From NCBI GenBank assembly GCA_964564415.1, contig CAZMAV010000018.1, positions 24,449-88,448 on the forward strand: DNA of 64,000 nucleotides, read 5' to 3'. The notes under the pieces were generated by a model. That model worked only from the letters and a program-made list of their open reading frames with translations, was not told the DNA's origin and made no database searches. Made by a program: the position numbers and the translations under genes. The DNA comes from JALEFZ01 sp964564415 (GTDB taxonomy: Bacteria; Bacteroidota; Bacteroidia; J057). The number at the start of each line of letters is the position of its first letter. The stretch's first letter is position 1. This document shows positions 1 to 8,470 of the stretch, piece after piece.

Positions 1-1
1 C

Positions 2-820
2 GCAGGCCACGACATACAGCGGCTTCGCGATCTGCCATCCCTCTTTTCTCTTATCTATCTCGATGTAAGCCATAACCGAATCGAGGATATTTCTGCCATT
101 GATAGCCTTTCTTCCCTTCGTTATCTGGATTTATCTTACAACGAGTTGAGCGAACTAGCTCCCTTAGAGACCCTGACCAAACTTGAGCACCTTAACCTGG
201 GCCACAATTTTTTGGAGGATATTAAGCCCCTCAGCTCATTGGAAAAACTCGAGTGGCTCAACATTTCCGGTCATCAGCATAAGGGCCTTCGCCGCCTTGA
301 TGCCCTGGGTCAACACAGGGATCTCCTCCATCTCTTTGCCGCTCATCTTCGCTTAGAATCCCTGCAATTCATTCCTACAGATGCTCGCCTCCAGTCTCTT
401 TCGATTACCCCCCTTTACACCTGCGACCTCACCCCCCTGGGAAGGGCATCCAAGCTCAAAGATTTGACCATAGGGGGTAAATTTCTCGATCTGTGCCTCC
501 ACCTGCCTCCCCTTCCACAGTTGGAAAGCCTGAGGATTCATCAAGGGCAGATTTCCCAGGGAGAAGAAATAAGAGGAATAGAATTTGGGAAGCAGCTCAA
601 ACATCTCCATCTCATTGGTTTGAGTTTGGACAGCCTGCCTGACCTTAGCCAATGTCAGGAACTGGAAACCCTTATCCTGAAGAGCAATCAACTGAAAGCC
701 ATTGGCCCGGTGATGGACCTTCCCCGCCTCAGGCATTTGGACATCAGGGAAAATCCCATCGATGGAGGCTCACTCAGGACCCTCCTCCATGAAAAACCAG
801 GGCTGGAAGTCTTGTATTAG
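2..820 (+). CDS. Leucine-rich-repeat protein, 5' end outside window
   Basis: The reading frame is open from the window edge, so the true start lies upstream. Repeated units of the L-x-x-L-x-x-L-x-L-x-x-N type (for example LEHLNLGHN and LRYLDLSYN) run through the whole visible part, giving a curved solenoid typical of protein-protein interaction. The spacing resembles internalin or SDS22-type repeats of about 22 residues. No membrane segment or sorting domain is seen in the visible part. The protein simply stops after the last repeat. Its TAG stop overlaps the stop of the convergent Fur-family gene. Binding partner and cellular location cannot be told from this fragment. Confidence 0.8.
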   Translation, partial: AGHDIQRLRDLPSLFSLIYLDVSHNRIEDISAIDSLSSLRYLDLSYNELSELAPLETLTKLEHLNLGHNFLEDIKPLSSLEKLEWLNISGHQHKGLRRLDALGQHRDLLHLFAAHLRLESLQFIPTDARLQSLSITPLYTCDLTPLGRASKLKDLTIGGKFLDLCLHLPPLPQLESLRIHQGQISQGEEIRGIEFGKQLKHLHLIGLSLDSLPDLSQCQELETLILKSNQLKAIGPVMDLPRLRHLDIRENPIDGGSLRTLLHEKPGLEVLY

Positions 821-1236
821 CCATTACAATCCGGACAAGTGCCTTCATAGAGGACGTTGACTTCATGTACCAGAAAGCCATCGGGTAACTTCATGACGGG
901 AATCTCAACCTGCTCGACACAAAAGGTGCGCTGACAATTTTGGCAGGTGAAGTGGATGTGATTATGAAAATGCTTGCCCTCGGCCTTACCCTCATGCCGG
1001 CAGAGAGCGTACTTGGTACTTCCTTGACTGTCCAGAACTTTGTGTACCAGGCCGTGATTCAAAAAGGTATGAAGGGTACGGTAAATGGTAACCCGATCGC
1101 AGCTGTTTTCCAGTCGATCTTCGATCTCCCGCTCACTCATGGCGATGGTTGTATCCAAGAAAAGTCCCAAAATCTTCCTTCGATTGGAAGTCTTTCGAAG
1201 ATCCCTGGATTCCAGCATGCTTGAAACAGATGTCAT
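817..1236 (-). CDS. Fur-family metal-responsive transcriptional regulator
   Basis: This is a small DNA-binding repressor of the Fur/Zur/PerR superfamily. An N-terminal winged helix (about residues 10-80, with CDRVTIYRTLHTF as recognition region) is followed by a metal-binding dimerisation part. That part contains the His-rich HNHIHFTCQNC segment and two CxxC pairs, CQNC and the C-terminal CPDC, which form the structural zinc site. The sequence alone does not separate Fur, Zur and PerR. Starts are possible at 1236 (MTSVSS) or 1218 (MLESRD). A TAnnTTTG-like box (CAAAAATA on the + strand, 1241-1248) is so close to 1236 that 1218 may be used. The gene converges on the LRR gene with overlapping stops. 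Confidence 0.88.
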   Translation of the reverse strand: MTSVSSMLESRDLRKTSNRRKILGLFLDTTIAMSEREIEDRLENSCDRVTIYRTLHTFLNHGLVHKVLDSQGSTKYALCRHEGKAEGKHFHNHIHFTCQNCQRTFCVEQVEIPVMKLPDGFLVHEVNVLYEGTCPDCNG

Positions 1237-1328
1237 AACACAAAAATAAGGATAAATCCTTACCAATGAAATAGGGGCAGCCCTAAGGAACTGCCCACGT
1301 AAAAAAGTCAAGATGGAAAACTCTTCCT

Positions 1329-1868
1329 CTATTCCAGAAAACTGGTTTCAATGGTCGTATTCAATACCACTTCCATGGTAAAAGATTCATCCAAAAACTT
1401 ATTGAGGGAAAAGCTGTAAGCCATGGAGATTTTTTCGATGTCCTGAAGCATAGCAAAATCGGGAGTGGAAGGATCAGTCTTTAGCCTCACCTCCTTGCTT
1501 CCTGCCTCCGCTAGTTGAGGGAGTCCCTCCACAAATTTCAAGGGAAAAGTCTTCCCATCCAGGATCAATTCTGCAGAAAAAGCCTTTACATAGGAAAAAT
1601 CTACCTTCAAAGAATCGGGAATACGAAGGGTCAGGGACTTCAAAACGATGTTTTCTACAAAGGTTATGTCCCGGCTGGCCAATTCCTCACTCAGCTTGTT
1701 GTTCGCAATAGGTGTCTCTACCCTCAGGGCTGAGTCAGGTGCAATGGGAGCAATAATGGGTAGGTTGAAGCTGTAATCATAATCAAATTTCAGCCCTCCT
1801 AGCCCAATTTCCTCACAGGCGACAAGGATTAGGGCGACAGGAAGTACGAAGAGAAAGATTTTTTTCAT
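1329..1868 (-). CDS. Small lipoprotein of unknown function
   Basis: The 179-residue product starts with MKKIFLFVLPVALILVAC, a signal peptide with a lipobox (LVAC, Cys18), so it should be lipid-anchored in the periplasm or outer membrane. The mature part looks beta-rich, with alternating hydrophobic strands and short Ser/Thr/Asp linkers, and has no further cysteine or catalytic motif that I recognise. Transcription runs away from the 270-bp gap at 1869-2142 toward the Fur-family gene, 93 bp from that gene's start, so the two may be co-transcribed. No function can be assigned. Confidence 0.75.
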   Translation of the reverse strand: MKKIFLFVLPVALILVACEEIGLGGLKFDYDYSFNLPIIAPIAPDSALRVETPIANNKLSEELASRDITFVENIVLKSLTLRIPDSLKVDFSYVKAFSAELILDGKTFPLKFVEGLPQLAEAGSKEVRLKTDPSTPDFAMLQDIEKISMAYSFSLNKFLDESFTMEVVLNTTIETSFLE

Positions 1869-2142
1869 GAGGAAAGATTAGAAAATGAGCAAGAAAATAG
1901 GTGGTGTTTCTATTTTGCCTCACAAAAATGATTAATAGTCCATTTATTTAATAATTCAATATTAGGTAATACTTACATCTTTCTTCCAAGATACAGAAAG
2001 CCCACGGGCATGAATGGATAATAAGTCATGCAAATGGTTCACCCCGCTCCTACCCTTCCTTACATTTTGATAGGGATTAAAAACAGAAATAGGGTCTCCT
2101 GTTAAAGGGAAGGAAGGATAAAAAACGAAATTTAGAAGTTCT

Positions 2143-3531
2143 TTAAACTTCCTCAGATTTCAAGGCCCGGATCATAAAAAATCCTTCATTGAAGTTCTCT
2201 TTCAGCTGTCCGGAGTCTACGGCATAAGCGATGTTCCACATCCGATCCAGGACAAAGCCGCTTTCCTCCAGTAGAGCGATAATTTCTTCCCGGGAAAAAT
2301 AATGTAGAAAGGCGATTTCCCTTCCATTTGTCCTTTTGTAAAACACATCACCTTCTTCGTATCCGTAGCGACCCAGGTCTTTGCTATGAAAAGCCTTGAG
2401 AGCCAAGGGACCCCATTCATTTTTATTGTGAACATTGAAGACATCCATGAAAAGGGGGGCTCCGATCTTAAGGTGGCGGTTGATCTTTTTGAGGGCTTGA
2501 AGACGGACGCTTCGGGAACTGAGGTGGCCAAAAGCATAGAGCCACACCGCCCCACAAAATTGCTTTTCGGAGGAAAGTTGGACCTCTATCCACCCTGCAT
2601 TCACCAATTGAATGTCCTTGGCAGCGGCGACCTCACACATTTTAGCACTGATGTCGATGCCCATGATTTTGTAATCTCCCCCTACCCGATCCCGAATTTC
2701 AAGGGCCCTCCTTCCGGTACCACAGGCAATATGGACGACCTCATCTACCCTGGGAAGCTGAGCCAGGCTCTCCGCCACGATACTGTTGATGCGCTCGATA
2801 TAAGCCTGTCGGGTAGCGTAGGACTGGTCGAGGTTGTCGTATTCTTCTGCCTGTTCGCAGTAGTAGGCTCCCACCATTTTACCGATCTTTTCCGAATCCG
2901 GCTTGGGAATGAGGGGAAACATAAGGTGAGAACGATCCGCGTGATAGGCTGCCATGTCGCGAAATTGAAAGGCATTTTTGCGGAGGGATTTGAAATGACC
3001 TTCTTTTTCGGACCAGGAGGCAGACTTGGCTGTGGCACTCAGGATTCCTTCGGCTCTTCTTTCTATGTCGTAGATAGCCAGGTCTTCCAGGGTATCCAGG
3101 GCGGGATAGTAAAAGTGTAGAGAAATAGCCCCTTTTTGGGAATTTGGATTGGCCAACTTATGAATCGTCAGGTCAGGCTCGTCCGCAATTCCTCCAGGCA
3201 GGTAGCGAGCCGCCCGGGCTTCTCCCAGTATTCCATTCCTGAAATCGTATTCTACGTTGTCCAGTTCCCCCTCTAGCAAAGCCACATAACCATAAAATCC
3301 CTTGTGGTAATGAATAGCACTTTCTGTCGCGGGTGGCCAGTAGATAAGCACGCATTCGAAGGGCTCCAGACAAAGAATGTTGCGACCATAATCTCCCGGT
3401 TCGCAATCATAGGGGACATGAGCTTTGTAGTCAAGCTTTTTCAGGTCAAGGCCCTTGACAAATTGACCCAGGGCCTCATAGGAAAGCGCTTCCTGGGGAA
3501 AGGACTTTATTTTTTGTAAAAGGGAATTCAT
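2143..3531 (-). CDS. Cysteine-dioxygenase-like cupin fused to a SAM methyltransferase
   Basis: This is a two-domain protein of 462 residues. Residues about 1-160 form a cysteine-dioxygenase-type cupin. The three iron-ligand histidines are H74 and H76 (in IHYH) and H124 (in TIHKLANP). The Ser-x-His-x-Tyr outer-sphere triad of thiol dioxygenases appears as SLHFY (S137, H139, Y141). The Cys of the mammalian Cys-Tyr cofactor is absent, as in many bacterial enzymes. Residues about 190-460 are a class I SAM-dependent methyltransferase, with motif I as VVHIACGTG followed by GIDIS. ATG at 3531 is preferred over an upstream TTG at 3555. The family chemistry suggests oxidation of a small thiol to its sulfinate plus a methyl transfer. 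The substrate, and whether both steps act on one molecule, are unknown. Confidence 0.8.
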   Translation of the reverse strand: MNSLLQKIKSFPQEALSYEALGQFVKGLDLKKLDYKAHVPYDCEPGDYGRNILCLEPFECVLIYWPPATESAIHYHKGFYGYVALLEGELDNVEYDFRNGILGEARAARYLPGGIADEPDLTIHKLANPNSQKGAISLHFYYPALDTLEDLAIYDIERRAEGILSATAKSASWSEKEGHFKSLRKNAFQFRDMAAYHADRSHLMFPLIPKPDSEKIGKMVGAYYCEQAEEYDNLDQSYATRQAYIERINSIVAESLAQLPRVDEVVHIACGTGRRALEIRDRVGGDYKIMGIDISAKMCEVAAAKDIQLVNAGWIEVQLSSEKQFCGAVWLYAFGHLSSRSVRLQALKKINRHLKIGAPLFMDVFNVHNKNEWGPLALKAFHSKDLGRYGYEEGDVFYKRTNGREIAFLHYFSREEIIALLEESGFVLDRMWNIAYAVDSGQLKENFNEGFFMIRALKSEEV

Positions 3532-3665
3532 AAGTATGGCTTTCAAGTAAGGCAAAAATTACAACTGCCAGCTATTATTTTCAACTCTTTACAAAAATTT
3601 TATACAATCGTAATAAATACTCAAAAGGATATCTGGTGAGCGACGGAAAAATATTTCAAAATCAT

Positions 3666-3673
3666 TATATTTG
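3666..3673 (+). promoter_or_regulatory. Possible Bacteroidota -7 promoter box
   Basis: TATATTTG matches the Bacteroidota TAnnTTTG -7 consensus exactly and lies 16 bp before the ATG of the following secreted-protein gene. No convincing TTG -33 box is visible at the usual distance, so this is only a candidate. If real, the 5' leader would be only about 10 nt. Confidence 0.25.
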
Positions 3674-3689
3674 GGGCAAATATATATCC

Positions 3690-4355
3690 ATGATGCGCAG
3701 AGTTATCTTCCTCCCTTTGCTTTTGTCTATCTTGGGATGTATGGACGCTGAGGCCCAGGCCCATGCTTATCCCGAGGAGCAGGAGAAAGGAATTTCAGGA
3801 CCTGAGCTTCACTCCTTTGTCGTTGGATGGCTTCCCGATCCCGCTGCCATCGGCTATGAGTATGTCCTTTCGGACAATAGGCTTTGCTTTGCTGGATGTT
3901 CAGGAGATACCCGTCAAGCTTACACCTCAGATACTTTTGCCATTGAGTATGGGCTTACAGTGGGGAGGCCCTATTTTTGGATCACCAGGATTCACTTTGC
4001 CAATGGAGACACCAGTGAGTGGTCCAGTATTTCTTCCTTTCAGGCAGAAAATGATTCGCTCAGGCCCCTGATCAGCATTGTCCCCCAACCTGCCTCCACT
4101 GAAAAAATCGACCTTTGGATAGACTGGGCAGCATTTAAGGATCTTGGAGAGGTAAAACTGACCCTCTTTGACATGGGGGGAAGGCAAATCGGAAAAGCCC
4201 AGACCTTTTTAGGCTCCCTTTCTGCACGCCGCATTCAGGAAGTGTCCCTCACCCAATCGGGACTCCGGCCGGGAAGGTATTTTCTCTTGGTGGAGCCTCT
4301 CACTTTAGATGGCTTCGGCCTTCAGCCCCAATGGAAAAAGATACAGGTCCGATAA
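3690..4355 (+). CDS. Secreted protein with T9SS C-terminal sorting domain
   Basis: The start is set at MMRRVIF, because the signal peptide (hydrophobic to about residue 18, then a small-residue cleavage region DAEAQA) begins there; an upstream GTG at 3636 would add an unlikely extension. A fibronectin type III-like segment (about residues 35-115) is followed by a type A T9SS sorting domain of about 80 residues. The sorting domain starts at VPQPAS and contains the typical LFDMGGRQI turn and a GRYFLLVE strand before KIQVR. It should be exported by Sec and moved across the outer membrane by T9SS. Function is otherwise unknown. Confidence 0.75.
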   Translation: MMRRVIFLPLLLSILGCMDAEAQAHAYPEEQEKGISGPELHSFVVGWLPDPAAIGYEYVLSDNRLCFAGCSGDTRQAYTSDTFAIEYGLTVGRPYFWITRIHFANGDTSEWSSISSFQAENDSLRPLISIVPQPASTEKIDLWIDWAAFKDLGEVKLTLFDMGGRQIGKAQTFLGSLSARRIQEVSLTQSGLRPGRYFLLVEPLTLDGFGLQPQWKKIQVR

Positions 4356-4810
4356 GTACAGGCCAGGGCTTTTCCCGTGCGGGGCTAACCTTTATTTTAT
4401 CCAAAAATGAAATTGCCGCTAAGTTGGTCGGCTCCTATATTTTCGAGCCGGATATGGCCAATTACACCAGCGACCTCCTTTCCTCCGCCCAATCGGAAGG
4501 AGATACCGACTATGACATCCAGCAATATGAAGTTAGGGCGAATAACCCCTACCTGAATAAGTCCTTTGGCGAGGCCTTCCTCAGTTTGAAGACAGAACTC
4601 AACGTGATTCTCATCGGCATCGCCAGGATGGAAGAAGGAAAGCCTAAGCTCCACAAGGTGCCCGACGATGACTTTATGATAAGGGAAAAGGACCACCTCA
4701 TCATGTCCTTAACGGGACACGGCTCCAGACCATTAGGGAGAGATTTGGCACTATGGAGGGGATCTGCCCCCTCAGGATTTCTGTTGATCGTAGGTCAGAA
4801 AACGCTCTGA
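4331..4810 (+). pseudogene. Orphan RCK/TrkA-C domain fragment of a potassium channel
   Basis: The frame encodes a segment like the C-terminal regulatory domain of two-helix potassium channels. An NEIAAKLVGSYIF helix is followed by NPYLNKSFGEAF and then by ILIGIAR plus DDDFMIREKDHLIM, the ligand-binding RCK_C core. The pore helices and NAD-binding RCK_N domain that should precede it are missing. The frame overlaps the T9SS gene by 25 bp and its 3' end runs 39 bp into the convergent HAD gene. I read it as the remnant of a deleted channel gene. A free-standing RCK_C protein is possible but less likely. Confidence 0.55.
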
Positions 4811-5365
4811 AAAAGCCACCAGGCCCTGACAGTGCTCGTCTACCAGATCGGCCTTGTCTGAAGGGGGACCATCCTGGCAGATAAACACCGTGTACATCCC
4901 TGCATTTCGGCCAAATTCCATGTCAGAGATGTTATCTCCCAGCATAATTGACTGCTCAAAGCGGATATCTGGAAAGTCCTTTTGAGCTTGGAGGGCCATG
5001 CCGATGTCGGGCTTTCGGCACTTTTCAGGGTCTTCCCAGGGATGATTGACACAGTAATAAATGCCATCGATTCGCCCACCGGAGGCCTCCACCTCCCTGA
5101 GCATCCGCTCGTGAATATCTTGGAGGTCCTCATCACTCATGAGGCCCTTTCTGATGCCCCGCTGATTGGTGACGATGACAATGCGGTTGAAAAGAGGTGC
5201 AATTCGGGCCATGGCTTCCTTGGCGCCGGGTATAAAATTAAATTCCTCCCAACTCTTTATGTAATCTCCCTTGATCAGGTAGTTTAGCACTCCGTCCCGA
5301 TCGGTAAATAGGTTCCATTTTGCCTTTTCCCAATCCTCCGGAAATTTTATTTCAGACATGCCCAT
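4772..5365 (-). CDS. HAD-IIIA phosphatase, GmhB-like
   Basis: This 197-residue hydrolase has all HAD motifs. DRDGVLN is motif I with the nucleophile and acid/base aspartates, VTNQRGI is motif II, the KP of CRKPDIGM supplies the motif III lysine, and GDNISDM is motif IV. The arrangement matches D-glycero-D-manno-heptose-1,7-bisphosphate phosphatase and histidinol-phosphatase relatives. The zinc loop is incomplete: CVNHP supplies Cys and His, but the usual CxC pair is reduced to one Cys in EKCRKP. It could act in LPS heptose synthesis, but no heptose genes are nearby. Starts at 5365 (MGMSEIK) or 5359 are better than the TTG at 5374. Confidence 0.75.
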   Translation of the reverse strand: MGMSEIKFPEDWEKAKWNLFTDRDGVLNYLIKGDYIKSWEEFNFIPGAKEAMARIAPLFNRIVIVTNQRGIRKGLMSDEDLQDIHERMLREVEASGGRIDGIYYCVNHPWEDPEKCRKPDIGMALQAQKDFPDIRFEQSIMLGDNISDMEFGRNAGMYTVFICQDGPPSDKADLVDEHCQGLVAFSERFLTYDQQKS

Positions 5366-5419
5366 ATTTTTCAAGAAATATCTTCCTTCTCTTTTTTTCT
5401 GCCTGTCTGATGGGAGACC

Positions 5420-6466
5420 TTACAGCATTCCTTTTTCCTTCATCTGCCGAAGTTGATCGGTCAGGGTTTCCTTTTTGTCTATATACTCGATCCCAAGGGC
5501 TTCTTTGGACTTCGAATTGTCCAGCTTGAAGGGCATGTTGGCAGACCGAGCTATATTCTTGCGATTCAGGCCAAAGGCAGGACCTACCAACCATGCCAAC
5601 CATTTGGGCAATACCCGCTTGGGCAAGGAATAGGCATCACCAAACTCCTCTTGTAACACCCGGCCACAATCCACAAAGGTACTTACCTCCGAAGAGAGGA
5701 TATGCCGCCCCTCAGCCTCTGGCATAAATGCAGCTCGAATATGGGCTTCTGAGACGTTTCGAACATCGACGATAGAGGTATAAAAACCAGGAACCCCGGC
5801 AGACATCGTTCCGTCAGTGAGGGTCTTCATGAAGTTGACACTTACCCCATCCATCCTTTCTGAAAGTGTGGGCCCCAGGATAAATCCTGGATTGATGACC
5901 ACAAGGTCCCATTCACTTTGGCTTCCGGATATTTTCCAGGCTTCACGCTCAGCTACAGTTTTTGAATAAGCATAGGGCATATAGCTCTCTGAAGCACTTT
6001 CATTCCAATATTTCTCGTCAAGGGTATTATCGGGAACTTCCCTGGCCTCTATCCCATCCGTCATGATGGCCACTACACTGGAAGTCAACACAATACGCTT
6101 TACTCCCCCCTGCTGATTTACCTCGTTGAATACATTCTGCACTCCTTTAAGGGCAGGTTGGATAAGTTCTTTTTGAGGGTCAGATACCTTGCCGATCAAA
6201 AAGGGAGAAGCCGTATGAATCACATATTCGCAGCCCTTAATGGCCTCTGCAAAGGAGCCTTTCTTGAGGAGATCCGCCTCGAAAAGTTTGAGGCTTCCCT
6301 CTGAGGCTCCCTGCATTTCTATAAGATGCTTGACCTTGTCAAGGCGCTTAAGGTCGCGAACCGTACCGTGAACACGGTGGCCCTGGTCGAGCAGTTTTTT
6401 TACGATCCAGGAAGCCAGGTATCCAGAAGCTCCGGTTACGCATAGGGTCGTTGGGGTATGATTCAT
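5420..6466 (-). CDS. Extended SDR reductase, dihydroflavonol-4-reductase-like
   Basis: The product is an NAD(P)-dependent oxidoreductase of 348 residues. The Rossmann nucleotide loop is TGASGYLASW near the N-terminus. An acidic DADLL-type turn, the strand VLTSSVVAI with the catalytic Ser, and the YAYSKTVAE motif (YxxxK) complete the active site. The overall layout, including VINPGFILGP, matches the DFR/cinnamoyl-CoA reductase-like group found in many Bacteroidota. These enzymes reduce aldehydes or ketones; the physiological substrate is not deducible. ATG at 6466 is preferred over an upstream GTG at 6496. It is separated from the HAD gene by 54 bp and may be co-transcribed with it. Confidence 0.85.
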   Translation of the reverse strand: MNHTPTTLCVTGASGYLASWIVKKLLDQGHRVHGTVRDLKRLDKVKHLIEMQGASEGSLKLFEADLLKKGSFAEAIKGCEYVIHTASPFLIGKVSDPQKELIQPALKGVQNVFNEVNQQGGVKRIVLTSSVVAIMTDGIEAREVPDNTLDEKYWNESASESYMPYAYSKTVAEREAWKISGSQSEWDLVVINPGFILGPTLSERMDGVSVNFMKTLTDGTMSAGVPGFYTSIVDVRNVSEAHIRAAFMPEAEGRHILSSEVSTFVDCGRVLQEEFGDAYSLPKRVLPKWLAWLVGPAFGLNRKNIARSANMPFKLDNSKSKEALGIEYIDKKETLTDQLRQMKEKGML

Positions 6467-6547
6467 TTTTTGCTTGGATTTAGTTGTCTTCTTCACCTTT
6501 GACGATGAAGTCGAGTTTTTATGCTTGAGGAATGTGGGCGTAAATGG

Positions 6548-6652
6548 TCAAAAATTACCCAAAGACCTTAGATCCATGAGAGGGTGGATCAGTATAATAC
6601 AATAAACGCCGGCAGTCAAAAGTAAAAGCCCCTTCAGCATAATTAGTTTCAT
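6548..6652 (-). CDS. Candidate 34-residue hydrophobic small protein
   Basis: A short frame just upstream of the reductase encodes MKLIMLKGLLLLTAGVYC followed by more hydrophobic residues, a single predicted membrane helix with a short polar tail ending in LGNF. The Lys-flanked hydrophobic core is typical of membrane micropeptides or of a signal peptide left behind by a deletion. It lies 82 bp ahead of the reductase start on the same strand and could be the first gene of that operon. No family is recognised, and chance occurrence is possible. Confidence 0.25.
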   Translation of the reverse strand: MKLIMLKGLLLLTAGVYCIILIHPLMDLRSLGNF

Positions 6653-6772
6653 AAGTAAAATCGCAGAGAAATATCCGAGAGCTTTTTTAGATACGATACG
6701 ACAAAAGATATTTACTCAACTTAGTTTGCTGCACAGAATTTAGAATAGACCTAGACCTAAATATCTGAATGG

Positions 6773-6798
6773 AGGTCGCCCACATAGGGCGGCCTTTT
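6773..6798 (+). terminator. Orphan terminator-like hairpin
   Basis: The arms AGGTCGCCC and GGGCGGCCT pair with one G-T wobble around a 5-nt loop, followed by TTTTGGCTTTT. No gene on the + strand ends upstream of it in this gap, so it may be a relic of sequence deleted ahead of the kinase gene, or part of that gene's leader. Apart from this hairpin and the small frame at 6548-6652, I see nothing in 6467-6884. Confidence 0.35.
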
Positions 6799-6884
6799 GG
6801 CTTTTGAAGGAGGGCTGTTTTCTCCTGCCTTTCCTGGAATTTCATTAGATTGCAGGTATCGTCAGGCAAGCAGCCTATCGTCAT

Positions 6885-8468
6885 TTGCCTAGACTCAATA
6901 GGAGAATAATGGACCATAAAGAAGAAATAGACCAGCTCAAATCGAGGTTTTTTGCCAATATTTCTCATGAGTTTCGTACCCCTCTGACCCTTATTTTGGG
7001 GCAGGTGGATCAACTTCGAAATGCCATTGCCGATGAGGAGCTTCATCCCAAGTTGCAGACCATAGAGCGCAATGCCAGCCGCCTTCTCGACTTGATCAAT
7101 CAGGTCCTCGAATTGGCACAGATTGAGGCCGGTCGCCTCGACCTCAAAATTGAAAACCGGGACCTGATCCAGTTTCTTTCCCAAATGGTTCAGGCCTTCG
7201 ATCCCCTGGTAGCACAAAAAAACCTAAGGCTGGATTTTCAGCACGAAGAACAAGAATTGATCGTTCCCTTCGACGCTTATAAACTTGAGCGGGTCATTTT
7301 CAACCTGATCTCCAATGCCATCAAATTTACCCCCGAATCTGGTGAGGTGAGTGTCAAGGTGGATGTTATGGAGGATCAGCAAAGGGTCCAAATACAAATC
7401 ACCGATACAGGGATCGGCATTCGCCCGGAAAAAGTTCCCTACATTTTCGATCGATTCTTCCAGATCAAAGTCGAAAAAATGCAGACCTACACCGGGACTG
7501 GCATCGGCCTTTCTTTGGTCAAAGAACTGATCGACATGCACCACGGCGAGGTTTCTGTCAGCAGCGAAGTAGGCAAGGGCTCCACCTTCACTGTCATCCT
7601 TCCCTTTGGCCATGTGGAAGGAGACACGAGGGAGGGAGCAGATTTCAGGCTAAAACCCGTAGAAGAAGCGTCCATCAAGGAAGTAGAACTCCCTGAGTAC
7701 GATGGCAAACAAGACAGCATCCTCATCGTCGAAGACAATGCCGAACTCAGGCAGTATCTCATAGAGGAATTATCCACTGAAGGCTACTACATCTCCGTGG
7801 CTGAAGATGGGGAGGAGGGCCTGATTTATGCAAAAAATATTCTCCCCGATCTGATTCTTTCCGATGTAATGATGCCCTTTATGGACGGCTATGAATTTTC
7901 TAAGGCCATAAGGAAAGAAGCCAAGACCAGCCATATTCCCATTATTCTCCTCACTGCCAAGGCCTCCGAAAGCAGCAAGCTCCATGGGCTCAGCCTCGGG
8001 GTGGACGATTATCTTTTTAAGCCTTTCAGCAGCGCCGAGTTAAAAATCAGGGTAAAAAACCTTATCGAACAGCGAAAGTTATTAAGGGGGAAGTTTAAGA
8101 CAGCTACTGTCATTCGCCCGTCAGAGGTGAGTGTCAATTCTATGGACCAGGAGTTTTTGGGGAAGGTCCTGGGCTGTATTGAAGATCACATGTCGGATCC
8201 CCTTTTTGGAGTCGATTCTCTGGCTGAAGAGGTCGGGATGAGTGTCAGCCACCTCAATCGTAAGCTCAATGCCCTTATTGACCAACCGGGAGGGCAGTTG
8301 ATTCGCTCCTTGCGCATGCAAAGGGCCCAGGAATTACTGGAAAAAAATGCCGGTAACATCTCCGAAATCGCCTATGAAATTGGGTATGCTAACCCTACCC
8401 ACTTCACCCGTAGCTTCAAAAAGCAATTCGGCTACTCCCCTTCTGAATTCAAAAAGCGACTGAGCTGA
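6885..8468 (+). CDS. Hybrid histidine kinase/response regulator/AraC-type regulator lacking a sensor
   Basis: The order is HisKA (phospho-His in FFANISHEFRTPL, near residue 28), HATPase_c (N-box FNLISNAIKF, DTGIGI, GTGIGLSLV), receiver (VEDN acidic pair, phospho-Asp in LSDVMMP, KPF lysine), and a C-terminal AraC-type double helix-turn-helix (about residues 430-525). This is the cytoplasmic half of the hybrid two-component systems of Bacteroidota, which normally carry a long periplasmic sensor and a membrane helix. None is present here: an in-frame TAG lies at 6846-6848, just upstream. Starts are TTG at 6885 or ATG at 6909. Either it is a soluble regulator fed by a partner or a truncated gene that kept its frame. 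arfB begins 3 bp after it. Confidence 0.88.
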   Translation: MPRLNRRIMDHKEEIDQLKSRFFANISHEFRTPLTLILGQVDQLRNAIADEELHPKLQTIERNASRLLDLINQVLELAQIEAGRLDLKIENRDLIQFLSQMVQAFDPLVAQKNLRLDFQHEEQELIVPFDAYKLERVIFNLISNAIKFTPESGEVSVKVDVMEDQQRVQIQITDTGIGIRPEKVPYIFDRFFQIKVEKMQTYTGTGIGLSLVKELIDMHHGEVSVSSEVGKGSTFTVILPFGHVEGDTREGADFRLKPVEEASIKEVELPEYDGKQDSILIVEDNAELRQYLIEELSTEGYYISVAEDGEEGLIYAKNILPDLILSDVMMPFMDGYEFSKAIRKEAKTSHIPIILLTAKASESSKLHGLSLGVDDYLFKPFSSAELKIRVKNLIEQRKLLRGKFKTATVIRPSEVSVNSMDQEFLGKVLGCIEDHMSDPLFGVDSLAEEVGMSVSHLNRKLNALIDQPGGQLIRSLRMQRAQELLEKNAGNISEIAYEIGYANPTHFTRSFKKQFGYSPSEFKKRLS

Positions 8469-8470
8469 TT

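Noticed and set aside
2386..3120. Long + strand frame of 244 codons
   Set aside because: It lies opposite the dioxygenase-methyltransferase gene, whose conserved motifs are convincing; the + frame has no recognisable motif.
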